This document shows positions 24,347 to 32,335 of a DNA stretch of 64,000 nt, one piece after another. The stretch spans positions 2,046,001 to 2,110,000 of the forward strand of contig NZ_CP095050.1 in the NCBI RefSeq assembly GCF_022921075.1, given 5' to 3'. Every line of letters starts with the position of its first letter. Within the stretch, counting starts at the first letter, position 1. The position numbers and the translations under genes are program-made. The notes beneath the pieces were generated by a model. It ran no database searches. It saw only the letters and a list, made by a program, of their open reading frames with translations, and was not told the DNA's origin. The DNA comes from Hymenobacter sp. 5317J-9 (GTDB taxonomy: Bacteria; Bacteroidota; Bacteroidia; Cytophagales; Hymenobacteraceae).

Positions 24347-25276
24347 TTAGCGCGTGGCCGCCGCCGTTGCCTTCTTGGGAACAGCTTTTGGCCGCAGGTC
24401 CGGCCGCTCGTTTAGCACTTGCACCGTGAGCACGATGATGCACACCATGGCCGCTAATAGCAGCACCACAATTTGCAGTAGCGAAATGCCCAGCGCCCGG
24501 CTGTAGCGCCGCACTGCGGTAAAGGTGGGAGCAGCCTGCAAGAGCTGCGCGTGTACCCAGAACGAATAAATCAGCGTTGGGATAAAGACCAGTTGCGAGG
24601 CCGACTTTAGGAAGGCGGGGTTGCCGGCCAGCAGTGCGGGAAGCATCACGGCCAGATTGATGACGGTGAGGGTGCCCCCGATGAAGCAGTTGGCCAGCAA
24701 TATTTCGGCGTAGTTGTAACCCGCTCGTTTCAGCAGCCACCACGCTACTAAGGCGTTGAGCGGCATGAGCACCAACTGCATCAGGTAGGGGTGCTTCATG
24801 GTGGTGGACAGGTAACGCTCCATCACCACTGACATCAGCCCCATGGATGGCGAACCCGCGCTAGTGGGCTGCGACGACAGCATGGCCTGCTGCAGGTCGA
24901 ACTGAAAAGCCGACATGACCAGCGCCGATAGGCCAACCAACAGCAGCAGGTAGCTCACCGGACGGAACTGCCGCGTGCGCTGCCCGGCCAGGTACCCCCG
25001 GATGGTAAGGCCCGGGCGCGTCAGCATTTGATAGAAAGTGTACACCAGCCCCTTGTCGACGTGCCAGACGGAGTGCGGCAGGTCGTGCAGCAGCAGGTGC
25101 TTCAGCGTGATGCGGTGCGTGTCGGCTGGCTGGCCGCAATGAGCGCAAAACTTGTCGGTCAGGGCCGCGCCGCAGTCGAGGCAGGCGTGGTGGGCCTGGG
25201 GGCCACCGCTGGGGGCCGATTCAAGGGCGTCGACGGCCACCAGTGCCGTCAGTTGCGTGGAGTAGTCAAGCAGCAT
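24347..25276 (-). CDS. DUF3667 zinc-ribbon membrane protein
   Basis: The protein has 309 residues. A zinc ribbon (CLDCGAALTDKFCAHCGQ, about 33-50) is followed by the DUF3667 block ITLKHLLLHDLPHSVWHVDKGLVYTFYQMLTRPGLTIRGYLAGQRTRQFRPVSYLLLL, then four or five membrane segments (about 112-130, 165-195, 205-225, 232-250, 270-292). The family is found mostly in Bacteroidota, and its function is unknown. The first ATG places the ribbon about 32 residues in, which is acceptable. It converges on the DHS-like gene. Confidence 0.85.
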   Translation of the reverse strand: MLLDYSTQLTALVAVDALESAPSGGPQAHHACLDCGAALTDKFCAHCGQPADTHRITLKHLLLHDLPHSVWHVDKGLVYTFYQMLTRPGLTIRGYLAGQRTRQFRPVSYLLLLVGLSALVMSAFQFDLQQAMLSSQPTSAGSPSMGLMSVVMERYLSTTMKHPYLMQLVLMPLNALVAWWLLKRAGYNYAEILLANCFIGGTLTVINLAVMLPALLAGNPAFLKSASQLVFIPTLIYSFWVHAQLLQAAPTFTAVRRYSRALGISLLQIVVLLLAAMVCIIVLTVQVLNERPDLRPKAVPKKATAAATR

Positions 25277-25422
25277 AGGCGTTGAATAGCAGAAAATGAG
25301 GTGTTAAATAGCTAAATATAAAGGGTGCGCAGCGGAGGACAAGTTATTTTTTGGTGCAGAAAGTTGCTGCGCGGGTGGCCGCTATTGCCTTTCCGCCACG
25401 CCAATTACAGGGGGCGCACTAC

Positions 25423-25461
25423 AAAAAAGAGCCGCCCGCTGAGGAAGCGGCCGGCTCTTTT
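25423..25461. terminator. bidirectional Rho-independent terminator
   Basis: AAAAAAGAGCCG and CGGCTCTTTTA arms flank GCGG/CCGC inner pairs. It lies 40 bp past the stop of the YwqK-like gene read on the minus strand. Confidence 0.85.
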
Positions 25462-25500
25462 AGCTTCCATAAGTACTGTTTCTAACGGGATGAGTGCGGG

Positions 25501-26301
25501 TTACTTGAATGTGAAAGAATGCCCCCAGCTTTGTTTGTTGTCCATTTGATTGGTAGTTAGAATATAAAGGCTGATTTTGCTCGGGTCATTATATCCTTTT
25601 GCCTTAAGCAAAGCAGAAACATCCGTTTCTAATTTCCCATTTTCTGAAAAATCGACGTGTATTTGCACTTTGCCTGTCGCGGATATCGTTAACGTGCTGC
25701 AATAAGCAGGTTTGTTGTTCGACTTATTTTTGAAAACAGGCACGATAGTTAAATTATTGATGTCGCTCATGCTGATACGGGCGTCTTTTTCAAGAATATT
25801 GCCGTTTAGAATAAAGTTGATTTTCCACGCTTCGTTGAGGGAGCGTTCGGGTACTTGTTTCAGGAAGGTGCCATCTTTCCAATATTCTTTGGTGATGACC
25901 TTGCCCGTTTCAGAATAGAAAACCCACTCGCCGGTTTTGGCCCAGCATAAGCCCCGGTCATAGACGTCGTCCCATTTGCCAGTGTCATTTTCCCGATGCT
26001 GTCCCGTTATTTTTAGTTTGCCGCTCGGGTAATATTCGTTATAAAAGCCAACGCCGCAATCGGTATATTGAACGGCTTTGGTGTATAAATGGCCGTCCTT
26101 ATCGTATCGCGCCAAAATACATGGCGTGCATTTGCTAACGCTTTCGAAACCGCTTGGGCCATGGGAATACACCAGCGTTTTTAAGCCTGGGTATGCTGTC
26201 TTCAGATTCTCAGACTGTCCGTTACATAGGGTGGCTGTAGACAACAGAAAGAACAGCGCAACAGCTGAAACCAGTGGAGAAAAAGCGCGGGAATATGTCA
26301 T
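25501..26301 (-). CDS. secreted YwqK/MORN-like repeat protein
   Basis: The protein has 266 residues. A signal peptide (LVSAVALFFLLSTATLCNGQ) precedes MORN-like strands: LARYDKDGHLYTKAVQYTDCGVGFYNEYYPSGKLKITGQHRENDTGKWDD, then GEWVFYSETGKVITKEYWKDGTF, as in YwqK-like proteins. The C-terminal part (about 160-266) is a separate, possibly Ig-like sheet with a Lys/Asn-rich surface. The gene is clearly AT-richer than its neighbours and uses A/T at third positions, which suggests recent acquisition. Four Cys (CTPC and others) may form disulfides. The function is unknown. Confidence 0.6.
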   Translation of the reverse strand: MTYSRAFSPLVSAVALFFLLSTATLCNGQSENLKTAYPGLKTLVYSHGPSGFESVSKCTPCILARYDKDGHLYTKAVQYTDCGVGFYNEYYPSGKLKITGQHRENDTGKWDDVYDRGLCWAKTGEWVFYSETGKVITKEYWKDGTFLKQVPERSLNEAWKINFILNGNILEKDARISMSDINNLTIVPVFKNKSNNKPAYCSTLTISATGKVQIHVDFSENGKLETDVSALLKAKGYNDPSKISLYILTTNQMDNKQSWGHSFTFK

Positions 26302-26341
26302 TCTGAATGGACTGCATTCAACAACATTGGCAGGAAAGCAA

Positions 26342-26388
26342 ATGCCTTGGTTGGGTTAGACAATATATCGTCAACCCAACCAAGGCAT
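26342..26388. terminator. 16-bp perfect hairpin downstream of the PLP-enzyme gene
   Basis: ATGCCTTGGTTGGGTT at 26342-26357 pairs with its inverse at 26373-26388. On the minus strand it follows the stop at 26410, but no clear T-run follows, so it may be a pause or stability element and not a classical terminator. Confidence 0.55.
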
Positions 26389-26409
26389 ACTGTGTCAATA
26401 AACAAAAAA

Positions 26410-27717
26410 CTACGCCATTTCCAGCGCCCGCTCCTTCACCACGCCCACGGCCGCAAATGCCTGTTCCAAATCCAGCATCAGGTCGCGCGGGTCTTCCACG
26501 CCGATGCTGAGGCGAATCATTTGGGCCGTGATGCCCATTTCGGCCTGCTCGGGCACCGAGATGTCGGAGTGCGTCATGGTGGCGGGGTGCTCGGCCAGGC
26601 TTTCGGTGCCGCCCAAGCTCACGGCCAGCTTGATGAGGCGCAGGGCGTTGAGGAAGCGGAAGGCTTCGGGCTCGCCGCCCTTAATATCAAAGGAAATCAT
26701 GGAGCCGGGCGAGAGGCAGTGGCGGCGGTAGATATCCTGTTGGGCGGGGTTGTGCTCAAGGTGGGTGAGGTAGTAGGTGCGGGCCACCAGCGGGTGCTGG
26801 CGCAGCCAGTCGGCAATGGTCTGGGCCGATTGGGCGGCGCGCTCCATGCGCAGCTTCAGCGTTTCGAGCGAGCGCATGAGCATCCAGCCGGTGTTGGGGT
26901 CGCACATGGTGCCCATGAAGGTGCGCATGGCTTTGATTTCCTTCATCAGCGGCTTGCTGGCCAGGGCTGCGCCGGCAATGAGGTCGGAGTGGCCGCCCAG
27001 AAACTTGGTGGCCGAGTAGAGCACCACGTCGGCCCCGTGCTTGAGCGGATGCTGGAAAACTGGCCCGAGAAAAGTATTGTCCACCACCAGCCGAATGGGG
27101 TGCTCCGGGGTGCCGTGCTGGCGGGCCAGGGCGGCGCAGGCTTCCAGGTCGACGAGGTGGTTGGTGGGGTTGGCGGGGGTTTCGACGAAAATCATGGCCA
27201 GGCGGCCCTGCTCGATGCCGGCCACCTGGGCGGTGAGTTCCTCGGGGGTGGCGGTGGGGCGGAAGCCCACGGCGGTGATGCCGAACTTGGGCAGCACGTT
27301 TTTCAGGAAGAAGTCGGAGCCGCCGTACACCGGCTCGGAGTGCAGCACCACGTCGCCGGGCTTGAGCAGGGCCAGCAGCGTGGTGCTGATGGCGGCCATG
27401 CCGCTGGCGAAGCTGGCCGCTTCCTCGGCGCCGTCCCAGAGGGTGAGGCGGTGCTCCAGGATTTCCAGGCTGGGGTTGTTGAGGCGGGAGTAGATGAGGC
27501 CCATCTCCTCGTCGGGGTTGGCCTGGCGCAGGCCGTAGGCCAGCTCGAAGTAGGCCTTGCCCTGCTCGGCGCTATTGAAGACGAAGGTAGACGTCTGAAA
27601 AATAGGGGGTTTGATGGCGCCCTCGCTCCAGGCGGGGGTGTAGCCGTAGCTCATCATCAAACTTTCGGGGCGCAGGGGTTGGCCGCCGATGTGGGCATGG
27701 TCGTGAAGGGTGGGCAT
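26410..27717 (-). CDS. PLP-dependent trans-sulfuration enzyme (cystathionine gamma-synthase / methionine gamma-lyase family)
   Basis: The protein has 435 residues from the ATG at 27717. Cys/Met-metabolism PLP family blocks: AIKPPIFQTSTFVF, GLIYSRLNNPSLEILEHRLTLWDGAEEAASFASGMAAIS, LHSEPVYGGSDFFLKNVLP, LVVDNTFLGPVFQHPLKHGADVVLYSATKFLGGHSD with the PLP Lys, and LIKLAVSLGGTESLAEHP...SIGVEDP. Insertions such as ELAYGLRQANPDEEMG make it longer than E. coli MetB (386), as in a distinct subfamily common in Bacteroidota. Synthase and lyase activities cannot be separated by eye. A hairpin in the leader (27790-27822) may regulate it. Confidence 0.85.
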   Translation of the reverse strand: MPTLHDHAHIGGQPLRPESLMMSYGYTPAWSEGAIKPPIFQTSTFVFNSAEQGKAYFELAYGLRQANPDEEMGLIYSRLNNPSLEILEHRLTLWDGAEEAASFASGMAAISTTLLALLKPGDVVLHSEPVYGGSDFFLKNVLPKFGITAVGFRPTATPEELTAQVAGIEQGRLAMIFVETPANPTNHLVDLEACAALARQHGTPEHPIRLVVDNTFLGPVFQHPLKHGADVVLYSATKFLGGHSDLIAGAALASKPLMKEIKAMRTFMGTMCDPNTGWMLMRSLETLKLRMERAAQSAQTIADWLRQHPLVARTYYLTHLEHNPAQQDIYRRHCLSPGSMISFDIKGGEPEAFRFLNALRLIKLAVSLGGTESLAEHPATMTHSDISVPEQAEMGITAQMIRLSIGVEDPRDLMLDLEQAFAAVGVVKERALEMA

Positions 27718-27789
27718 GAAATGATAATTGGGTGGGAAGAGAAGATTGGGAGCGTGAAGGTAGGATTTTGTTTTGGAGGAGAAACGCAC

Positions 27790-27822
27790 AAAAGCCCCGC
27801 CGCGAGGGTGTGGCGGGGCTTT
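27790..27822 (-). promoter_or_regulatory. leader hairpin before the PLP-enzyme gene, possible attenuator
   Basis: The arms at 27790-27801 (AAAAGCCCCGCC) and 27812-27822 pair perfectly over 11 bp and are followed on the minus strand by TTTTGTG. It could be a terminator of upstream reading or an attenuator. No known SAM-riboswitch consensus was seen. Confidence 0.45.
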
Positions 27823-28030
27823 GGAGTTGAAAATGAGCCGGTTTATGGCGCTCCCGGCCGGGGGGCGCCCGCCTGGCCCACCGCAGTTTCACCTTCTCGT
27901 GCATGGCCGCCTCAACGCTGCCCCATTTCAGCACAAGCAGGATAAGTAGTGTCAACAGCGGCCAGAGCTTCGGGCTTAACAAGGAAGTTTATCGGCATCG
28001 AAAAGGGCGTGCCTTGGGATGAGCACCAAT

Positions 28031-28066
28031 AAAAAAGCCTTCCCATGACAACACAGGAAGGCTTTT
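28031..28066. terminator. Rho-independent terminator
   Basis: AAAAAAGCCTTCC and GGAAGGCTTTT close a 12-nt loop. On the minus strand it lies 26 bp past the stop of the small gene at 28092, which supports that gene being real. Confidence 0.85.
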
Positions 28067-28091
28067 GACGTCTCAGGAAAAAAGAAATAAG

Positions 28092-28265
28092 CTACTGGCC
28101 ACTGGCTTTGCGCAGCCGGTAAGAATCTACCTGCTGGCGCAGCACGGCCAGCAGACTGCCGTAGCGTTTCTGGGCTTCCTTTTTGTTTTCGAGCCGCTGC
28201 AAGCGCGCGTTTATCAAATCGGAAAAATCCTCTACGGTATAGGTGCGTTTTGGCGCGGTAGGCAC
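28092..28265 (-). CDS. small hypothetical protein (57 residues)
   Basis: The frame opens after a stop at 28329-28331 and ends with TAG at 28092-28094. The only reasonable start is a GTG at 28265. The product is charged and helical: RTYTVEDFSDLINARLQRLE, then KKEAQKRYGSLLAVLRQQVD, ending in KASGQ. Codon usage is plausible and a strong terminator follows. A TATTTTG box at about 28293-28299 lies 27 bp before the start. No family is recognised. Confidence 0.45.
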   Translation of the reverse strand: MPTAPKRTYTVEDFSDLINARLQRLENKKEAQKRYGSLLAVLRQQVDSYRLRKASGQ

Positions 28266-28356
28266 GGGAAGTTGGTCAGTAGATTGCCGGGCAAAATAGC
28301 AGAAGGGCTGCGGAGCGTGCTCAGCCCTTCAAACTTAGCAGGTAAAACCTGAAAAC

Positions 28357-28815
28357 CTAGAAACGGAACAGCGGGCGTGCCGGATTCCAGATGCCCCACG
28401 GAATCATGAGGAGCACCAGCAGCAGCGCCACGCCGAAGTACAGCAGGGCCTTGCGGTGCTTCTGGGTGCTGTCGGCGGTTTTCTTGACGGCGATGCGGCC
28501 CACCTGGGCCACAATGGCGGCCAGAATCATGACAACCACGTGCTCCATGCCGAAAAAGCGGGCGGTGGGGTCTTTCATGGCGCCGGCCTGCTTCATGGCG
28601 TTCAGGCCCCAGGGGCTCAGGCCGAAGTACAGGCCCAGGCCGATGAGCACCTGCAGCCACATAAAGCCTGAGAAGGCGGCGCTCATGCCGTTGTCGGCGC
28701 TCACAAACGGCCGGCGGCCGGAGTAGCCCACAAAGGCGCGGTACACGGCAATGAGGCCGAAAATTACCACGAGCCAGCGCGACCAGGAGTGCAGAATGAG
28801 AAGGGTTTGGTACAT
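28357..28815 (-). CDS. small membrane protein, 'cytochrome B'-like family of Bacteroidota
   Basis: The protein has 152 residues with four membrane segments (about 3-25, 46-66, 88-108, 124-142). It begins MYQTLLILHSWSRWLVVIFGLIAVYRAF and has the block FMWLQVLIGLGLYFGLSPWG and ARFFGMEHVVVMILAAIVAQVGRIAVKK; the His in ILHSW and MEH could be haem ligands. Similar proteins are often labelled cytochrome B in Bacteroidota, but haem binding is not shown. A TACTTTCG-like box lies about 40 bp before the ATG. Confidence 0.65.
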   Translation of the reverse strand: MYQTLLILHSWSRWLVVIFGLIAVYRAFVGYSGRRPFVSADNGMSAAFSGFMWLQVLIGLGLYFGLSPWGLNAMKQAGAMKDPTARFFGMEHVVVMILAAIVAQVGRIAVKKTADSTQKHRKALLYFGVALLLVLLMIPWGIWNPARPLFRF

Positions 28816-28868
28816 AAGAGAGGGAAGAGGGTAAACGAAACGGGCAACAGCGCCGCCGCGAAAGTAGC

Positions 28869-29057
28869 TTAGGCGACGGCCAGTTTCTTCTGGTCGCGGC
28901 GCACCACCGCCATAACCACAAACAGCGACACGTAGGGCAGCGCGCAGCCAATGCCAAACCAGCGCCAGAACGAGCGGCCGTGGTTGTAGGCCATAAACGC
29001 CGTCATCAATGGCATGAAAAATAGCGGCGTTAAAATAACAATAAGGGCTTCCAGCAT
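28869..29057 (-). CDS. 62-residue membrane protein, paralogue of the next gene
   Basis: The start is the ATG at 29057. Two hydrophobic stretches (about 2-23 and 36-52) flank AYNHGRSFWRWFGIG; the end is basic (VVRRDQKKLAVA). The central block matches AYNYGRSFWRWFAFG of the protein at 29173-29394, so the two are tandem duplicates. A perfect TACCTTTG box (29119-29126) lies about 60 bp upstream, so it has its own promoter. The function is unknown; a small membrane regulator or partner subunit is possible. Confidence 0.6.
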   Translation of the reverse strand: MLEALIVILTPLFFMPLMTAFMAYNHGRSFWRWFGIGCALPYVSLFVVMAVVRRDQKKLAVA

Positions 29058-29118
29058 CTCAATAATCAGAAAACAGCCGTCGCTTTGCAGCGTCCGCACC
29101 ACGGCATTCAGACTGCCA

Positions 29119-29126
29119 CAAAGGTA
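29119..29126 (-). promoter_or_regulatory. -7 promoter box (TACCTTTG)
   Basis: A perfect TAnnTTTG match on the minus strand lies between the two small paralogous membrane genes. Confidence 0.5.
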
Positions 29127-29172
29127 GGCCCTGGCCCCGGGCCGCCGCTGCCAATACCTACGTTGGGGCGCC

Positions 29173-29394
29173 TCAGGCCCTGGGGGGCTGCCGCTGCCGG
29201 GCTTCGGCTTGCTCCTCAGCGGCCCGCTCGCGCATGGCCACAAACAGCGCCACGAACACCGAGAAAAACGGCACCACCATGCCAAACGCAAACCATCGCC
29301 AGAACGAGCGGCCGTAGTTGTAGGCGATGTAGCCCGTGATGGGCGCAAAAACCAGCAGGGAAACGGCGAAAACGAGAACGAAGCGAAGGAACAC
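29173..29394 (-). CDS. 73-residue membrane protein, paralogue of the previous gene
   Basis: MFLRFVLVFAVSLLVFAPI forms the first membrane helix, then AYNYGRSFWRWFAFGMVVPFFSVFVALFVAM, then a polar Glu/Gln/Arg tail (about 53-73). Shared block and order with the 62-residue neighbour show duplication followed by divergence of the tails. It lies 47 bp beyond the DUF58 stop on the same strand. The function is unknown. Confidence 0.6.
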   Translation of the reverse strand: MFLRFVLVFAVSLLVFAPITGYIAYNYGRSFWRWFAFGMVVPFFSVFVALFVAMRERAAEEQAEARQRQPPRA

Positions 29395-29441
29395 AGCAGC
29401 GAAATAAAGACGGAGAGCAAGCCCGGAGCCGGCCCAAATGT

Positions 29442-30359
29442 TTAGCGCACTTTGCCGCGCTTCACCAGGTAAGCATACAGCACCTTCTCGAACGGCTCGC
29501 GCACATCCACGGGCACAAAGTCGATGCGCAGCTGCCCGCAGCGCTGGGCCAGTTCCTGCTCGTAGGCCGTCATGGCGGCGCGGTACTGCTCGCGTATCTG
29601 GGAGGGCTGCAGCTTGATTTCCTGACCGGTTTCCACGTCTTCGAAGATGTAGGGCCGCTCGGCAAAGTCGAAATCGGCTTCGGTGGCGCGGTCGAGCACG
29701 TGGAAAAGCAGCACTTCGTGGTGCTGATGCTTGAGGTGCTGCAGGGCGGCCAGGGCGGCCTCCTGCTCGGCCGCGCCGCGCCCCAGCATGTCGCTGAACA
29801 GGATGACCAGGGAGCGTTTCGGAATCTGCTGGGCAATGGCGTGCACGGTGCCGGCTACGTCGGTGCCACGCACGGTTTTGGGCGCCGGCGGGCGCTCCAG
29901 CAGTTGTTGCAGGGCCAGCAACAGGGTGTGGCGGTGCGTGCTGGTGGAGCGCACCGGCGTCTGCAGCTCCACGGTTTCGGCGAAGGTGACAAGGCCCACG
30001 GCGTCGCGCTGCCGGGTGAGCAGGGTAGTGAGGGCCGCCGCGGCCAGAATGCTGAATTTCAGCTTGTCGTGGCCCGGTGCGGGGTAATACATGCTGGGGC
30101 TCACGTCGAGCAGCAAGTGGGCGCGCAGGTTGGTTTCTTCCTCGTAGCGCTTCACGAAGAGCTTGTCGGTGCGGGCAAACACCTTCCAGTCGATGTGGCG
30201 CGTGCTTTCGCCGGGGTTGTAGAGGCGGTGCTCCGAAAATTCCACCGAAAACCCGTGGTAGGGCGACTGGTGCAGGCCGGTAATGAACCCATCGACCAGC
30301 TGGCGGGCCAGAAATTCGATGTTTTCGAAAGAGCGGATGGCGGCGAGGTCGATGGGCAT
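29442..30359 (-). CDS. DUF58 protein with von Willebrand A-like domain
   Basis: The protein has 305 residues from the ATG at 30359; starts further up would lie in a repeat. The DUF58 signature HRLYNPGESTRHIDWKVFARTDKLFVKRYEEETNL (about 45-78) is followed by a vWA-like core with the MIDAS-type DVSPSM (about 85-90), LLTRQRDAVGLVTF, and LVILFSDMLGRG. Such proteins usually sit with MoxR-type AAA ATPases; none is adjacent here. It probably has a chaperone or assembly role in the cytoplasm. A family A repeat lies 41 bp upstream of its start. Confidence 0.85.
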   Translation of the reverse strand: MPIDLAAIRSFENIEFLARQLVDGFITGLHQSPYHGFSVEFSEHRLYNPGESTRHIDWKVFARTDKLFVKRYEEETNLRAHLLLDVSPSMYYPAPGHDKLKFSILAAAALTTLLTRQRDAVGLVTFAETVELQTPVRSTSTHRHTLLLALQQLLERPPAPKTVRGTDVAGTVHAIAQQIPKRSLVILFSDMLGRGAAEQEAALAALQHLKHQHHEVLLFHVLDRATEADFDFAERPYIFEDVETGQEIKLQPSQIREQYRAAMTAYEQELAQRCGQLRIDFVPVDVREPFEKVLYAYLVKRGKVR

Positions 30360-30399
30360 GGGGTGGCAGGTGGGGAGGCGGTAGGGCAAATAAAAGCTT

Positions 30400-30490
30400 C
30401 TGTCATCCTGAGCGCAGCGAAGGACCTTATCGCCGTTGGGCACAACCGATGCAAACGTGAGAAGGTCCTTCGCTGCGCTCAGGATGACAG
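30400..30490. repeat. palindromic intergenic element, family A variant (91 bp)
   Basis: Perfect 29-bp arms at 30400-30428 and 30462-30490 have the core CTGTCATCCTGAGCGCAGCG. It shares GAGCGCAGCGAAG with other copies, but GGACC replaces CATCT, and the loop is different, so it is a subfamily. Confidence 0.85.
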
Positions 30491-30629
30491 GCGGCTTGTA
30501 TCACTAAGGTTCAAAGATACCCCAACACCCGGCCCGCCCCCGCCGTTTATCTTTACAGCACAATTCGTAAGTTGGCCGTCTCATTCAACCATCGACGCTA
30601 TTTCCCACCCATACCCCCAACCCATCCCT

Positions 30630-30998
30630 GTGGACGACCGTCACGACCAGGAAGAAATTTATTCCCAACGCATTAAAGCCGGCAAGCGCACGTATTTCTT
30701 CGACGTGAAAGCCACCCGCGGCCAGGACTACTACCTGACCATCACCGAAAGCAAGCGCCGCCAGCACGGCGACGACTCGGTAAGCTACGAAAAGCACAAA
30801 ATCTTCCTCTACAAGGAAGATTTCCTCAAGTTTGTGGACGCCCTGCAGGACGCGGTGGACTACGTGCGCGAAGAACTGCTGACCCCCGAAGAAGTGGCCG
30901 AACTCGACCGCCCGCGCGACTACGACGACCGGGACCAGCCCCGCCGCGATTTTGACCGCCCCGCCTTCGACCCCAACCGCAGCGACGACAGCTTCTAG
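30630..30998 (+). CDS. PUR-alpha-like DNA/RNA-binding protein (DUF3276)
   Basis: The protein has 122 residues from the GTG at 30630 (the upstream open frame is antisense to the DUF58 gene). The PUR-like block EEIYSQRIKAGKRTYFFDVKATRGQDYYLTITESKRR is followed by HKIFLYKEDFLKFVDALQDAVDYVREEL, the beta-beta-beta-beta-alpha unit of PUR repeats. The tail is Asp/Arg-rich (RDYDDRDQPRRDFDRPAFDPNRSDDSF), a disordered segment. Homologues in spirochaetes and Bacteroidota dimerise and bind nucleic acid. It lies between two family A palindromes. Confidence 0.87.
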   Translation: MDDRHDQEEIYSQRIKAGKRTYFFDVKATRGQDYYLTITESKRRQHGDDSVSYEKHKIFLYKEDFLKFVDALQDAVDYVREELLTPEEVAELDRPRDYDDRDQPRRDFDRPAFDPNRSDDSF

Positions 30999-31027
30999 AG
31001 CGTCCGTTTGGGCCAACAGCCTCGAAA

Positions 31028-31122
31028 AACGTCATGCTGAGCGAAGTCGAAGCATCTCTCCCGCGCAAGTAATTCATTTACTATGGCACGCGAGATGCTT
31101 CGACTTCGTTCAGCATGACGTT
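31028..31122. repeat. palindromic intergenic element, family A (95 bp)
   Basis: 31-bp arms at 31028-31058 and 31092-31122 pair throughout except one mismatch (core ACGTCATGCTGAGCGAAGTC); the loop begins with CCGCGCAAGTAATTCATTTA. It lies between the PUR-like gene and ychF. Confidence 0.9.
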
Positions 31123-31154
31123 CTTTTTTACAACCGAACCCGATGCCCAGGCCG

Positions 31155-31162
31155 TACCTTTG
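31155..31162 (+). promoter_or_regulatory. -7 promoter box of ychF (TACCTTTG)
   Basis: A perfect TAnnTTTG match 54 bp before the ychF ATG, just after a family A palindrome. Confidence 0.55.
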
Positions 31163-31216
31163 CGGCCGAATTGCCTGCAATTCACTCATTCACTCAGTCA
31201 CTCATTCACCCAAAAT

Positions 31217-32317
31217 ATGGGCCTCCGCTGCGGTATCGTCGGCTTGCCAAACGTCGGCAAATCGACTCTTTTCAACGCTCTTTCTAACGCCAAGGCCGAA
31301 TCGGCCAACTACCCGTTCTGCACCATCGAGCCCAACGTGGGCGTGATTACCGTGCCGGATGAGCGCCTGCAAATCCTTGAAGCGCTGGTGAACCCCAAGC
31401 GCGTGCTGCCCACCATTATCGAGTTTGTCGACATCGCCGGCCTCGTGAAGGGCGCCAGCAAGGGCGAGGGCCTGGGCAATAAATTCCTGGCCAACATCCG
31501 CGAGGTCGACGCCATCATTCACGTGGTGCGCTGCTTCGACGACCCCAACATCGTGCACGTGGCCGGCGGCGTGGACCCCGTCTTCGACAAAGACGTTATC
31601 GACACCGAGCTGCAGCTCAAGGACCTGGAAAGCGTGGAGAAGAAGCTGCAGAAGTCGGAGCGCAGCGCCAAGGCCGGCGATGCCGTGGCCAAGAAGGAAG
31701 TGGTGTCGCTGCAGAAATTCAAAGCCGCTCTGGAAGCGGGCCAGAATGCCCGCGCCGTGGCCGCTTCCGAAGATGACCTGGCCGCCATTGCCGACCTGCA
31801 GCTGCTCACCGTCAAGCCCGTGATTTACGTGGCCAACGTGGACGAAGCCAGCATTGCCAGCAATGGCAACAAGCACGTGGAAGCCCTGCGCGAGCACGTG
31901 AAAGCCGAAGGCGCCCAGGTGGTGCTGGTGTCGGCCGCCATCGAAGCCCAGATTGCCGAGATGGAAGACCCCGAGGAAAAAGCCATGTTCCTGGGCGAAT
32001 ACGGTCTCACCGAATCGGGCCTGAACAAGCTCATCCGGGCCAGCTACGAGCTGCTGAACCTCATTACCTACTTCACCGCCGGCGTGCAGGAAGTGCGCGC
32101 CTGGACCATCCACCGCGGCGACAAAGCGCCCGCCGCGGCCGGCGTCATCCACTCCGATTTCGAGAAGGGCTTCATCCGCGCCGAAGTCATCAAGCTGCCG
32201 GATTATCAGGAGTACAAGACCGAGGTAAAAATCAAAGAAGCCGGCAAAATGGCCGTGGAAGGCAAAGACTACGTGGTGCAGGACGGCGACATCATGCACT
32301 TCCGGTTTAATGTGTAA
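31217..32317 (+). CDS. ychF: redox-regulated ATPase/GTPase YchF (OLA1 family)
   Basis: The protein has 366 residues from the ATG at 31217, the family's normal length. G1 is GLPNVGKST, switch and G3 regions are [14 protein letters not shown] and [20 protein letters not shown], and the specificity motif is NVDE (instead of NKxD), which is why members prefer ATP. A coiled-coil insert (about 125-195) and the C-terminal TGS domain (about 280-366, with [16 protein letters not shown] and [10 protein letters not shown]) complete it. It binds ribosomes and has been linked to stress control. It is monocistronic, with its own promoter and terminator. Confidence 0.96.
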   Translation: MGLRCGIVGLPNVGKSTLFNALSNAKAESANYPFCTIEPNVGVITVPDERLQILEALVNPKRVLPTIIEFVDIAGLVKGASKGEGLGNKFLANIREVDAIIHVVRCFDDPNIVHVAGGVDPVFDKDVIDTELQLKDLESVEKKLQKSERSAKAGDAVAKKEVVSLQKFKAALEAGQNARAVAASEDDLAAIADLQLLTVKPVIYVANVDEASIASNGNKHVEALREHVKAEGAQVVLVSAAIEAQIAEMEDPEEKAMFLGEYGLTESGLNKLIRASYELLNLITYFTAGVQEVRAWTIHRGDKAPAAAGVIHSDFEKGFIRAEVIKLPDYQEYKTEVKIKEAGKMAVEGKDYVVQDGDIMHFRFNV

Positions 32318-32335
32318 TTGCTTTCAAAAGAAAGT

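Larger units (their letters stand above)
27718..28091. other. 374-bp intergenic region with two hairpins
   Basis: Reading the minus strand downward, it holds a terminator at 28031-28066, an unassigned stretch, and a GC hairpin at 27790-27822 (AAAGCCCCGCC/GGCGGGGCTTT) about 75 bp before the PLP-enzyme start. A TTG-initiated frame at 27982 encodes a hydrophobic N-terminus, but it runs through the hairpin into the next gene and is not convincing. Confidence 0.5.

Noticed and set aside
25325-25549. 74-residue open frame before the YwqK-like gene
   Set aside because: It spans a bidirectional terminator and ends inside the opposite gene; no motif and poor codon usage.
26347-27945. 532-residue open frame on the plus strand opposite the trans-sulfuration enzyme
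   Set aside because: It mirrors the codon pattern of the minus-strand gene; its product is rich in Gly, His and Val repeats without any domain, while the opposite strand shows a full PLP enzyme.
27572-27982. TTG-initiated frame with a hydrophobic start in the leader of the PLP-enzyme gene
   Set aside because: It runs through a GC hairpin into the next gene and its later part is a shadow; only the first 20 residues look protein-like.
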